This document shows positions 1-10,880 of a stretch of DNA of 64,000 nt, piece after piece. Origin of the DNA: Paramacrobiotus metropolitanus (taxonomy: Eukaryota; Tardigrada; Eutardigrada; Parachela; Macrobiotidae). Both the position numbers and the translations under genes were made by a program. The notes under the pieces were generated by a model. That model was not told the DNA's origin, did not search any database, and was given only the letters and a program-made list of their open reading frames with translations. The DNA is taken from NCBI RefSeq assembly GCF_019649055.1, contig NW_026570255.1:992001-1056000 (forward strand), in the 5' to 3' direction. Positions within the stretch are counted from its first letter, which is position 1; each line of letters begins with the position of its first letter.

Positions 1-1640
1 GTTTATGGCATCAGAAAGGTCTTAACAGTTCTGGCCTGCCCTTCTATCGAAAAATTCACGCATCCGATTTTTTAAATCATTAAAATCTGTCAGTCACGTG
101 CTAGCAAACGTTTTTCGGCATAATGACCTTTTCAAAAAATTTTTTTCCTTAAGAATTCCGCTGGTAAAATTTATTTTTTCAAATTGTAATCGTAATCCTG
201 TTGTCAACTGTTCTTCTCGATTGTGCGCAGTTCGGTATTACCGCGTTCCGCTGCAATAAACCGAAGGGAATGATTAGCAGCGACCTCACCAAGCGGTAAA
301 CGTTTACCGCATCATTTGCCCTCATTTGCGCTTTGGGTAAGGCGGGATAGCATTACCCAAAGCGATTACATTTGAGTTTGTTAATTTGTTAACTGCTGGT
401 TTGATTTTTGAAGGCAGAAGGCGTTCAATACGAATGACGTTTTTACACATCGCTTCTGTACAGGTTCCGTTGGTAAAATTTCTCCGAAGACTGTTCTTCA
501 ACTTCTTTAGAGGATTTAATAATTTTTTGCCTACAGAATGCGTTCGTCCCTGACATCTGCTTAAAGCACTTTCTCTTTATACTGCCTACGGTTTCTCAGT
601 AGCGAAACGAACCAGTTATACGGTCATCCTCTCTTGTATGCGATGGAGCTTCGGTATTTCCGCGTTGCGTTGCGTTCTAACGATGAGTGACGGTTGACAT
701 TTCGGATTCGCTTAAAACTTTGCTTCCCTTTAGAGACTGTTAATTAACTTCATTATCAGCTTAATTTCTGGATGGCGCTGCTCATGCGGTTTAAAAAAGG
801 CGTTTTTCCCAGGTTTTCAAGCCATGCACGATTATTTCAATGAGAACGTTGAAAGTGTGTGTGCATGGCATTTGAATACGGCATCGGCCCTGTTAAGTCC
901 TTTCCTTACAGTGTATGCAGTTTATAAAATGACTCAAACTGACCGAAAAATTCTTCCCGTTTTTCTGTAGGAAAATCCCGCATCGCAGCTGGATGTATTC
1001 GCCAGTCATAATTACGCCGCGGCGTGATTTTCTTTTTTAAATATCTCTTCAGGCTTATAACTCCAGTTCAGTAGTTGAAAGTTGTCATTTCGGAGCGATT
1101 CGGTTGAGCGCGTTTCGGTATCACATCATTTCCGCTGCGTTAGGACAATGACGTCCATGACAAGCGGCCAACTATTCGGATCCCGTTGACCGCATCGTTC
1201 GCACTATCTGCCTCCGATAGCTGTTCTTCAACTTCTTTATCAGTTTTTTTTAATACACAGCTAATTCGGTTTCCCCCGATTTTGATGCTATGCACGATTG
1301 TGCTGATTGCGACTTCGGCAGTCGGTAAGACTAAATGAAGGTTCGGTCATGTGAAGTCCACATGTCCGTTACATTTTTTGTAGTGCTTAGCCAGTCTTCA
1401 AAACTAATATTCGAGTCAAACCTGGAAAGTTCTCAATATTAACGTCTCTGTTCAGAATCTCGCGCATTCCAGCTGTACGCATCGAGTGTTTTTTCCGAAG
1501 AACTGAAAGTATAGGCGGCTGAAGTTCTGATTATGCTCTGTCACCGTTTATTTCGTCGCCTAAATATTAACATTTTTTTAACTAAAACTAACGGGACCTT
1601 TCCACAGCCAGTTTGTCCCAATGAAGAAGCGCTCCGTAGT
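1..1640. repeat. Degenerate tandem repeat of about 470 bp in noncoding DNA
   Basis: No convincing gene is visible. Related blocks recur at a spacing near 465-475 bp: a CGGTAT..CCGC block near 230, 642 and 1107; CTGTTCTTCAACTTCTTTA at about 492 and 1211; and a block ending in TATGCACGATT at about 823 and 1290. I read this as two to three old copies of a tandem repeat, roughly 640-1104 and 1105-1570, with a more decayed copy before them. The stretch 1641-2745 after it is AT-rich, holds only short ORFs on both strands, and shows nothing I can name. Confidence 0.45.
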
Positions 1641-2745
1641 TTCTGTGGTATATAACGACCCGCATTTTGATATTCCTCAGTATCAGGTATTTGATGCTTA
1701 TAACGACCGTAAATAGGAGATACAGGATAGGTAAGGTCGACGTTGGTGTAATAAACCCTACATGTTGGCTGATTTTAGTAGCGAATCGTATGATAAATAC
1801 TTGTGTACTGTGGCAGCTACTCCGTATTTCAGTATCACCAGAACGTTGGCGAACGCAACGTTCGGTGCTTACTGGTTACGGAGTGCCTGTTCGTTCTGCA
1901 GACGATCAGCACAATGTGATGCAGCAGGTACTGTGTTTACTATGTGCCAGATCCATACAAGAATTTAATTTCGGAAGAATGATGAGAAAATGATTTCAGT
2001 TACAGTATCAAAACAGCTTAAATCTCGGTCATTATGAAATGAGAAATAACGGCTCGGCTTTTGCTGTAATCTACAGATTGGTGATGGTACTCGTACTGAA
2101 ATACAAAAACGTAAAAGTCCATTAGCGCGGGTTTGAGTTGACAGTGACAGTCTGTACTCTGTAACATTTGATCGGGACATACCTATTCTGATGTACTGGT
2201 GGCCATGGTAACATACTTCTGCATGCGGAATCCGTAGTAGAAACTGCGTAAAAAAATCTGGCTGGCTCTGTAGTAAGTATCTGTACTCGTAAAATAATCT
2301 GCTTCTCGTAGCGCTTTATACGTAAGGTGAACATCACGGAACTACGGATAACTACGTTTTACGTACAAAATACTATCATTACGGTAGTTACGTACTTCCG
2401 TATTTGCAAAATAAGCCAAACTATTAGAGTACTTTCAGTCTTGCTTGTACTTGACAAAATTCTCAAATCAGTAAGTACTTGATAACGGATGCATCCAACA
2501 GTGCCATTGCAATAATATGTAGGTGCGATTGTCATCACATCTGCTGAAACATCTACCGGCAAAATTTATTCTCGTCGCCAAGCACAATCGTGACATTTTT
2601 TAACACAATCGTAACATTAAAATCGATCAGATTTTACAGCGACTGTGAACTATAAACGCCGTAGTTTATTGGTACCCACATATTTTTACTTGTACGTGGA
2701 ATATGATTGTTAGATCTCATCTGGGAGATTGTTCAAAATAATTCT

Positions 2746-2751
2746 TTTATT
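2746..2751 (-). promoter_or_regulatory. Poly(A) signal AATAAA of the membrane-protein gene
   Basis: AATAAA on the minus strand, about 85 bases beyond the stop codon of the gene that ends at 2836. Position and orientation fit a polyadenylation signal. Confidence 0.5.
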
Positions 2752-2835
2752 GCGCTTCATTGCGGGGCATCACATACGAGAAAGCGACAGCATCACAGAA
2801 ACACAATGCGAAATGACCTTTAAAGCTTCTCCCCA

Positions 2836-5148
2836 CTACTCCTCTTCCCGTCGTCTGGACACCCGATTGGACAGTTTCGGCGGGGTCGCCGCCGCGCCGG
2901 ACCGGGACGCCGTGATCGGCCGCGCCGCGACCCGTCCTTTCACCGGGGTCCCCGCGTACACGTAACCGCCCAGCACCGGGATCTTCCCCAGGATCATCCA
3001 CACCGCGTTCATCACCGCCTGGTACACGACATGCACCAGCCCGGCCACCTTGTATACCGGTCCGACCAGGGCGTTGCGGATGCCCCCGGTGGCAGACGGA
3101 GCAGTTGGGTGGTCCCCGCGGTGCGGGCTCTTGGGGGGCGGGGCGCCCTTCTTCATTCCCGCCACTGGAACAGCGTGGGCGGTCCGGAGGGCGGCTAGTT
3201 CGGAGCGGAGCGCCGTCCAGAAGGGCGTGGGGTGGGTGTCCCCGGGATGGATGACGGGGGTGGCCGGGGCGTCGTACAGGAAGTAGAGGGCGGTGGCCAC
3301 GGTGATGCCGGCCAGGTAGCAGGGAAAGTGGGTGGGGTCCGTGAAGAAGGGGCCTTGTTGCATGGCCGCCACGGTGACGGAGACGGGGGCCAGGGCCAGG
3401 AGCGGGATGAGGAGGAAGATGGCGGAGGCGGCCGGGGAGTGGGTCGTCTGGTACATGGTGCCCAGTCTACAAAAATTTATGTACTCAGATTTATCTGTTA
3501 CGAGTAATTTACCGCGCATTTTTGACACCGAATCGAAATTGCAGTTTAAGGCAGAGTATTCGCGTTAAAAATGATATTTAATTATTGCCGATAAAATTAA
3601 CGGCTTGCTCGTGCACATTGTTAACATTTTTTTTATCTGTTTTGATTTAATGTATATTATTTTTATTTCTATCATTTTTTATTAACACTGATTTTTCTCT
3701 TTGGGTTTTGCGTACTGTTGTTTAATTGAATAACTTAACATATTCTAAATGTTTGTAGTTTATAAAAATATGCAGTAATTTACTATCTGAATCCTGTTTT
3801 GATATACAAACAAAAATTTTCGCAAAACGAACGAAAAGTACAGCGCCGTGGAAATAAATGTCTGCACAGTGCACAGACACCAAACACCACTGAAAACAAC
3901 CATATAAAATGGTACAAGGTAGCAGTATTTAACGAAAATCATGTATTTGACAGATAAAAATAATTCTAAAATAGTCCATGCAGAATTGTATTTCGATGCA
4001 TTGCTGGTGCAAAAATGCCATCTTACCCAGCGGCCACCGCGACGACCAACAGGCCGAGATCGACGGGGGCGCCAAAGTCAAAGAACATGTGACTGTTGGA
4101 ATGCCAGATGGACAGTAGAATGATGCTGGTGAATATCCACTTGGCTTGCTGAAAGGTCAACAACGCCGGCTTGGCCTGCAGAAAATCATAGTGGCGATAT
4201 TCAACTTCCGTCCTTTCGTAAATAAAATTCATGCTAATCTGGCTATGCACAGAAGTTTGTGGTTGATCTAGAGCTAAAAGTCGCAGACCAAGCTTATTAA
4301 ATAACTCAATAAAAAACAGTTCAATTTCCGTTAAATTATAGTGCTTCACCGTTTAGCGCTATAGGTTACCAGTCTGATTTTATAAACTTAATTAAGGATT
4401 AACGTCAATGTTTTATTACGCTTCCAGAGCAAAGCTGATGGACATCAATTAAGAATAACACATTTTATTATAGTACGATTATTGGGTTGCCAAATCGAAA
4501 AGGAAATTAGCTTTTTTTCCTAAAAGTAATGCTGTACACGTTTAAAGTTTTAAACGTTGTTTGAAATAAGTACAATGAAAATAAAATTATTCATAATTAT
4601 TATAAACTATTTCACATATAAATACATTATACATGTAATTACATACTATTACAAATTACTATAAATTATTTATAAGCAGAATAAGGCTCTATTTTGAGAG
4701 AAATCTTTTTTTGCCCAGCTGTTTTATAAAGATTTCTAATTGAGCGAATTACCTGGGTTCTCTTGGTTTAAATTTAATAATATTAAGTTTTTAATTAGTC
4801 AACTTAATTTTCTTAACCAGGTTGTTTGCATACCCCTTTTCCCGGTGGCTGCGTGTGCGTGACAATAAACGGTTCGACGAACCGATCCAGTATCTCGCGG
4901 GAGACCAGCGTGATCAGAAGGAAGATAACCGCCCCGTCCAGCCCGGAGTTCATCAGCTTCTGCTGCTGGTCCGCGGGGAGGTTCTCGAAGCGTTTGGACT
5001 GCGAGTCCGTGTAGGCCTTCCAGGTGTCGCGGGCCAGACTGGCGTAGTCCGACAGCAGCGCTGGTCCCTTCACCCACACATCCTCCACATACCCGAACGT
5101 CGTCTGCAGGAAGCCCGGCAGGGCGGTGTCGCCCCCAGCGTCGCCCAT
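2836..5148 (-). CDS. Three-exon multi-pass membrane protein, function unknown
   Basis: Three ORFs on the minus strand join through good splice sites into one 364-residue protein: exon 1 5148-4834 (ATG at 5148, ends before GTATGC, phase 0), exon 2 4175-4027 (acceptor TTTTCTGCAG, donor GTAAGA), exon 3 3466-2836 (acceptor TTTTTGTAG). The phases fit (0, then 2+1). The exons are markedly GC-rich against AT-rich introns. The soluble N-terminal 65 residues are followed by hydrophobic segments near residues 70-84, 117-130, 144-158, 168-190 and 203-219. Then come a Pro-rich loop, a weaker hydrophobic stretch near 300-330, and a basic tail ending RRREEE. This is probably a four- to six-pass membrane protein. 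I do not recognise the family. No catalytic motif is visible. An AATAAA follows the stop. The alternative, that the three ORFs are unrelated, is unlikely given matching phases and base composition. Confidence 0.72.
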
Positions 5149-6103
5149 TGCGACAGTAAGACCAGTATAAAATGTGGATAACTAGGAGGTTTCAATGCTG
5201 ATCGGGCGAGTCGAAAGTAGCGCAGGAGAGGGTTGATAAAGCAGGAGCGGGTTTCTTCTTACCCATTGTGAGTGAGGTATGTTAAACGATATCGCGAACT
5301 TCCTGTGTACACTGTACGCACTACATTATGCTGGAATACTGCTGGTATCCTTGAGAAGGTCACGGTGCGCAAAATGCACACTATTACCGTACCAGTGATA
5401 GATCTGTAGCAACAAGACCTTCTAATACTGCAGTAGACATTCGCTGTAGAAATCAAATAATTATTGTCAGGTACCAATGTACTGTACTAAACTGATAAGT
5501 TATAGAGTAGGTAAGAAAAAGATATTATTTCACTTCGAAAGTTTCACTTGAGTGTGCGCCATGAAAAAGAATGAATAATTAACCAGCAATTAATAGGAGT
5601 GAATAATTAACCAGCAATTAAGACAGCATGTTTAAGGAAACGTCGAGCTGATTCAATAATAAGCATACGTCTTTTTTTATTACCAGTTCTGATAATTTCA
5701 CCATGCGCTGATCAGAACACTACTGGATAATGCTTGACGATAGCACAAACCAGTGAAAAGGCGTTGTGAGTGTGGTTTTACTGGATTATACGAAATACTG
5801 CGTTGCTTCACTGGATTCTACGAAATACATAGTAATTATAGTGTAGTATAATTGTACAGAAATCGATTGTTGTTTGACAAAAAAATACATTTTAACAAGT
5901 ATTATCCATGTCACGATTGCAAAAAACTTGCACAAAATACGTGACAACTAGAAACATCGGATGCCAGGTACACAAGATCACTCTACACACACAGAATTTC
6001 GTTAGATTCAAGTAGAAAACAAGAAAACTCAGATTGCTGTTTCCCATAAAATGTCTGCAGGTTATACTTTTGTAAAATACTAAATCGTGCGAGGTCGCCA
6101 TGT
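5149..6103. other. Intergenic region, two short direct repeats
   Basis: No gene seen. At about 5569-5625 a unit containing GAATAATTAACCAGCAATTA occurs twice in tandem, and near 5780-5828 CTGGATT.TACGAAATAC occurs twice. This is probably the promoter side of the membrane-protein gene and the 3' side of the F-box gene. Confidence 0.4.
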
Positions 6104-8671
6104 TCAATTTCGAATTTGCATAAGAAAGTGCAATGAAAGACGCGACAAGTTCCCCAACTGTACACCTTTCAATCCGTCCACGCACCACTTCTTGCCGCGG
6201 TAATGCGACGGCGGACGCGGATCCGCCGATTGTGTGGCACACAATATCTGCAAAAAAAGCGTAAATCGGTTATATTAATTTGATTAAATGTACCTATAAA
6301 TGCATAACGTAACGTAATTACGTATGTATGTATATAATATATGATTGTATAAGCAACGTATGTACAGTTATATAAGTAATAATGTACGTTTGTATGTAGG
6401 CATCATGTATGTGCGTATGTATAACGTAATGCATCAAGCAACGTAATGTAATGCGTTCTAAATGCTTAAATTAACGTAATACATATGTATGTATTATCCC
6501 TAGTATGTATACAAGTACAAAATAACGTTATGTATGAATGTGATAATGTACATATGTATGTATGTACGTAATGCATTAATGTCAAAATGTAGCTATCAAT
6601 GCAGCTACCGGTATGCTTAATGCTCGTTGCTCAAACAAATGCTTTTCCCTGATAACTCCTACCTTGCAGACGAAGATGGCCTCCCTATGCCGCGCAGCCC
6701 GCGGTCTGACTAGCCGTGTTAAACGCTGCGAGAGCTGCTTACGGTTCGTCCCTCTCAGCGCAGGCAGCGCCGCCTCTAACGCGGTCCACAGTTCACACCC
6801 GAAACCGCTATCGTGTTTCATACACACCGTCGGGATCTTCACCGACAACTTTGGTGCCCTGGCTGGCTCACCGATCAAGCACACCAGCTGGGCAGTACAG
6901 TCCGCCATACGGATGGCGTCACACGGCAAACTACCGCACAATTCCACAAAATCCTGCAGACGACCATAGCAGCGGTCCTTCTTCTTTACTATCGCCTGGT
7001 CTTTATCCACATCTATCCGATGTAGCCCACAGTGATCCTCTATCACGGGATCGGGAGCGCCGTTGATCAAGAGACGCCAAGTAAATCCGGTGATGCTCAC
7101 CGTCCGCAATGGAGCTCCGGTGTGCCGCAGCATGCCGAGCACTGCGAACATATCTTCCATGTCGAGAACTCCCTTGTGGTCGGCCACGAGAAGGTACTGA
7201 GTGTTGACGCACAGGCATTTGTAGAAAACCGATGCGATAAGGGAACGCCAGTACGTGTCGCGTGTACGGCTAGTAATCACCAGCGTTGAGGTTAGCGTCG
7301 GTGAGGTGATGATACGGTTCCATGTCGCCGAGACGATGCGCAGTTTATGTTGCGTCACAGTGTCCAAATGGGACAGCACGGTCATCCATATTTCCACCGG
7401 CAACATACTGCTGTCGGCCATTTCCACCGGTTTATTCGGTAATGGTAAGCCGCAGAGCAGGTAAAACCGAATATCAGCCAAGACCTTCTACAGACCACAC
7501 AACACCAGATAATCGACAGTGTTTTCAGCGAAGCCAGCTGAACACCCGTCCGCCATGGCAGACCGACAATTTGCTGACCGATAAAATGTTTGCCCGATAA
7601 TTTATTGCAACGACAATTCGATGATCCCTAACTCGCTGAACGACAGTTTTCTGAGCCCCGATATCTTGCTGACGACAATATGTTAACTTAAGAAAACATA
7701 ATAAAACATAAGACAGGCATAAGAATAATGAAAACATAAAAGAAATGTTATAAGAAAGAATTAGAAACAGTCAATACCAAAGCAGAGCAAAAGAAAAAAC
7801 GAGAAAAAAAGATAAACTAAGAAAACACCCAAAAACCTATGTACCTTTGAAACTACATATGCCGATGCGTAATTTGTTGATTAAGAAATAATTTCGCAAA
7901 ACGTCAGGCAGCAAAATAGTCGAAAAGCGATTTGTCGGTCAGCAAGTTGTGTGAATCAGTAATATGTCGGTCAGGAAATTGTTCGCCAATTTCAATTTTT
8001 AAAGCAAAGATTACTTGGGTGTTTCTTACCTGGAATCTTTGGTCGTTTTCATCGCAGCTTCTCCACTGCTTAAGACTGCACAGTATACGTAACTGGCCGC
8101 CCACATTGTCCACCGTAGAGACTCTGGTCTCCAGCCGACCGTAGTACAAATTCCACTCCCGGATCAGCGCGTCGACCTCTTCCGAGGAAATGAAACTTAA
8201 TTCCTTATCCAGCGGCAAGCTGCACCGGACAAACGTCCCTGGTTGGACGCATCCCCCCTGGCTACGTTCGGCGGACTTCTTCGGCAAGCGAAGTCGCTCA
8301 ATGGGGACGATATCGGTGCACGGAACTTCACTGTCTGGATTTCTCCACTGTACAATGACTGCCCCGCAGTACAGATTCCTCTGACCGTCGCCCACTTTGA
8401 TCAGTTCAGCGTCCAGCCAAATCCACGGACCCGATGGGGTCTCCGGTACCAGCACTTGCACGGGAACTTTCTCACTCTGCTTCTGCATCTTGACCAGTTC
8501 GCATTCGCTGATCGGACAGTAATAAAAGACGATACCGAATGGGAACAATTCGGGGTGACGATGGGGACAGAGAAGGTCGACGAAGAGTCCGGTGTCGGCC
8601 ACGTCCACGACGCGGCCGAAACGCAAGTATTCATCGTCGCACAGAACATTCACGCAATTAAAGCGGACCAT
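6104..8671 (-). CDS. F-box protein, three exons (paralog 1)
   Basis: Spliced model of 536 residues: exon 1 8671-8030 (ATG in a good context, AGAAATGG; donor CAG|GTAAGA), exon 2 7487-6663 (acceptor GGTCTGTAG, donor AAG|GTAGGA), exon 3 6247-6104 (acceptor TTTTTTTGCAG, stop TGA). All junctions are phase 0. Residues 1-214 form a globular domain shared with the neighbouring gene, with many aromatic and Val/Ile residues suggesting a small beta barrel (inference). Residues about 243-281 match an F-box: LPVEIWMTVLSHLD, then HKLRIVSATWNRI. F-box proteins recruit substrates to SCF ubiquitin ligases through Skp1. The remaining 200 residues would be the substrate-binding part, where weak leucine-rich character is visible. 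The tandem paralog at 10881-13084 has the same first exon but no F-box in its short second exon. The ORF continues upstream of 8671 without stop to 8842, so an earlier start is possible but less likely. Confidence 0.75.
6290..6590. repeat. Low-complexity TATG/ACGTA-rich DNA in an intron
   Basis: Degenerate runs of GTATGTATGTA and AACGTAATG fill the second intron (6248-6662) of the F-box gene. It behaves like a decayed microsatellite. Confidence 0.6.
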
Positions 8672-10252
8672 TTCTCTGGGGACCTCGACAACGGGCTCGG
8701 TGTAGAAAAAAAAGATCTGGCTTGCCGATCGTCGCAACACGACCTCTACATTCAAGGGAAAGGGAGTGAAAATCCCGGGCAAGACTACGGTAAACTGTGA
8801 AATACAGTAAATTCCTAACCGACTGAAACTAAAAATCAACACGGAATGGTGATGTTCTGCCCACGTCTTATAATTGATTAAGCATCACATCGCCAGGATT
8901 CTGCTCATGACACTGTATCGGAATCCGCATTTGCGGCGCTGTTCATCCGGGTAGCCGCGCAATCCATACAAGGTCAAGATTATGCGGATGGCAGTTGAAT
9001 TCTAGGTAGCCATTGCTCTTCCAATAGTAATGGAACATCGCTGTTGTCTGGTGACTTAATTGGCTGATGTCTCATCGTTAGGGCATGTTTTATGTTCTTC
9101 AAAAAGATTTTCACAATCGACCGTTGACGCAGAAATTGGCGGAGACGTCGGCATAATTCAGTACTATTAAATATTGTTGATGGGTTGCCCTTTTGCTGTG
9201 GAAGCCCTTCGAGCGCTCGGCGAAGCAGACAGAGAAATGGTCACCTTTTTTGGACATAAAATTGAGGAGAGATCCGGCGAAAGCAGAATAACTGGGAGAT
9301 CCACGTATTAGCCTTGTCTTTGTAAAAGGCAATGCGGTTGTTTTTAGGAACTTAACCGGGCAAGAATAAAGTTGTTTGAATATAGTGATTTTGGTTGTTT
9401 TTTTAAATTCTTGATTATGCAGTGCCGGCGGTAGTGATATAAGTCATGACCGTTATGTCGCGATGTAAACACGAATAAAGGTACATGTACCTGACTTGTC
9501 CGCTCTGGCGAACCGCATTCTGCCGGTCATGCAACCCTTACTTCTTGTGAACGATGTTCAGTTTAGCTGGCTTCGTCATGGATGACCGCCGAAATCAGTT
9601 AAAGTCTGAGAAGCTGGATGACCTCATGTTTCTTAAAAGTCTTGAACAACTGTTTTTTTATGCTGGAAAACGTTGGTTGTGCCATTTACTCAATAAGCCC
9701 GAATTCTTTTGTTATTGTTAAGGAGAAAATCCTTTTGACGCGGTATATTAATGGCGGCGATGTAACTTAATCGATAACTTTGTCGTCATTAACCTTTTTT
9801 AAGTTAAGGAACTATGCGCTGAATGTCGAGTCTGAATTTTTCGTTTTTGTTAAAAAATTGTTATTTTGGACAATTATCCGGTTATACTGTACTAGGATAT
9901 CCGAGTGTCGGATAAGGATAGGATAAGTACAAGTATAAAGAAATAAAAAAATTCGGATAAACGGTCGGATAAGGATAATTTTAAAAAGTGTAGGATAGTG
10001 TGAGGAGAGCAGCGGCTCACGTACAGCGACAAAATCTTTCGAATGATTTCAACGTATTGCGGCGTGGTACTGCCTACGCGGATCTAACGACGTAGCCGGG
10101 GTTCGATTCCCCCACCGGCGCCTTTTTCAGTCGTTTCTCGGTTTCCAGTGGATAGCGCCCTGCTTATTATAGGATAAGGATAATGAAACCTTATCCGATG
10201 CCCAGCTCTAATGCACAGATTAGACAGTCTTACCATTCATTTATTTTTTGCT
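8672..10252. repeat. Upstream region of paralog 1, duplicated at 36173-37462
   Basis: From 8785 to about 10252 the sequence is recognisably the same as 36173-37462 (for example ACACGGAATGGTGATGTTC, GTAGTGATATAAGTCATGAC and the GGATAAGGATA-rich stretch near 9896-9990). It is the 5' flank of the tandem F-box-type genes, duplicated with them. It holds no clear gene. Short ORFs here differ between the two copies. The GGATAA-rich segment is a small degenerate microsatellite. The copy here carries one extra insertion (9998-10169). Beyond it, 10253-10880 shows no gene or repeat that I can name. Confidence 0.75.
9998..10169 (+). mobile_element. tRNA-like SINE candidate, 172 bp
   Basis: This 172-bp block is absent from the duplicate locus (37381-37387) and is flanked here by a 7-bp direct repeat TAGGATA (9991-9997 and 10170-10176), which occurs once at the empty site. 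Inside, GGTTCGATTCC (10100-10110) is a perfect Pol III B box in a T-arm-like context (GGGG loop CCCC), and CTACG..CGTAG resembles an anticodon stem. The A box is poor and the cloverleaf does not fold fully, so I call it a tRNA-derived SINE or an inserted tRNA pseudogene rather than a working tRNA gene. Confidence 0.6.
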
Positions 10253-10880
10253 ACATATCAATTAAGCGTGCTACGAATACAGTGTATACGCCCAGTCTTA
10301 CCCCTACTCTTAAATACAAAGAACATTGATTGCTTTAAACCTGTACATTGCCGTCGCATATAAAGCAAACAAGTATCAACAGGAAAAATCATCAAGTTTT
10401 GAAGGAATAATAGGATTAACGCCAATCAAACCTCGCACATTTTTGTTACATCATTATTAGTTAGTTAATTCGATCCCAAACCAGTTGTTAGAAACTATAT
10501 TACCAATATAATATACACTCATGATATGTCATGTACTTGTGAACTATGACCATTGTCTTACTAGCTGATCTATGAGTGTACGGTGCACCCAGGTCACCAA
10601 TCCCCTTGTTTATCAGATGTTTAGGTGCAGTAACTTACTAATATCGTGAATGTACCTAGTGCTATATAAGAAACCTGCTTGTATAACGTTGATGAACAGA
10701 ACATAACAGAACTGACACTAGTGTGTGCGACGCTTCCGGTTTCTGTTCCCGTGACTATAATAATCTCATAATATAAATTCTAACACCAGTTCCACAAATC
10801 ATAAGTTAAAGAAAACAAGCCATGTTTTATGCTTCAGTCAGTGCAAATTTCAGCTGAAAGTCAGCCCGATGTGTGGTAAC

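Noticed and set aside
3050-3568. Overlapping plus-strand frames opposite exon 3 of the membrane-protein gene
   Set aside because: They arise from the high GC content of the real minus-strand exon, which has splice sites and a poly(A) signal.
8672-8842. Longer first exon of the F-box gene starting above 8671
   Set aside because: The extra 57 codons begin at a weak start, are not matched in paralog 2 beyond its own flank, and the ATG at 8671 has a good context and is shared by both paralogs.
10055-10122. A functional tRNA gene around the GGTTCGATTCC box
   Set aside because: The T-arm is good, but the acceptor stem pairs at only about five positions, the anticodon loop is too long and the D-arm is poor. 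The flanking target duplication shows an inserted element instead.
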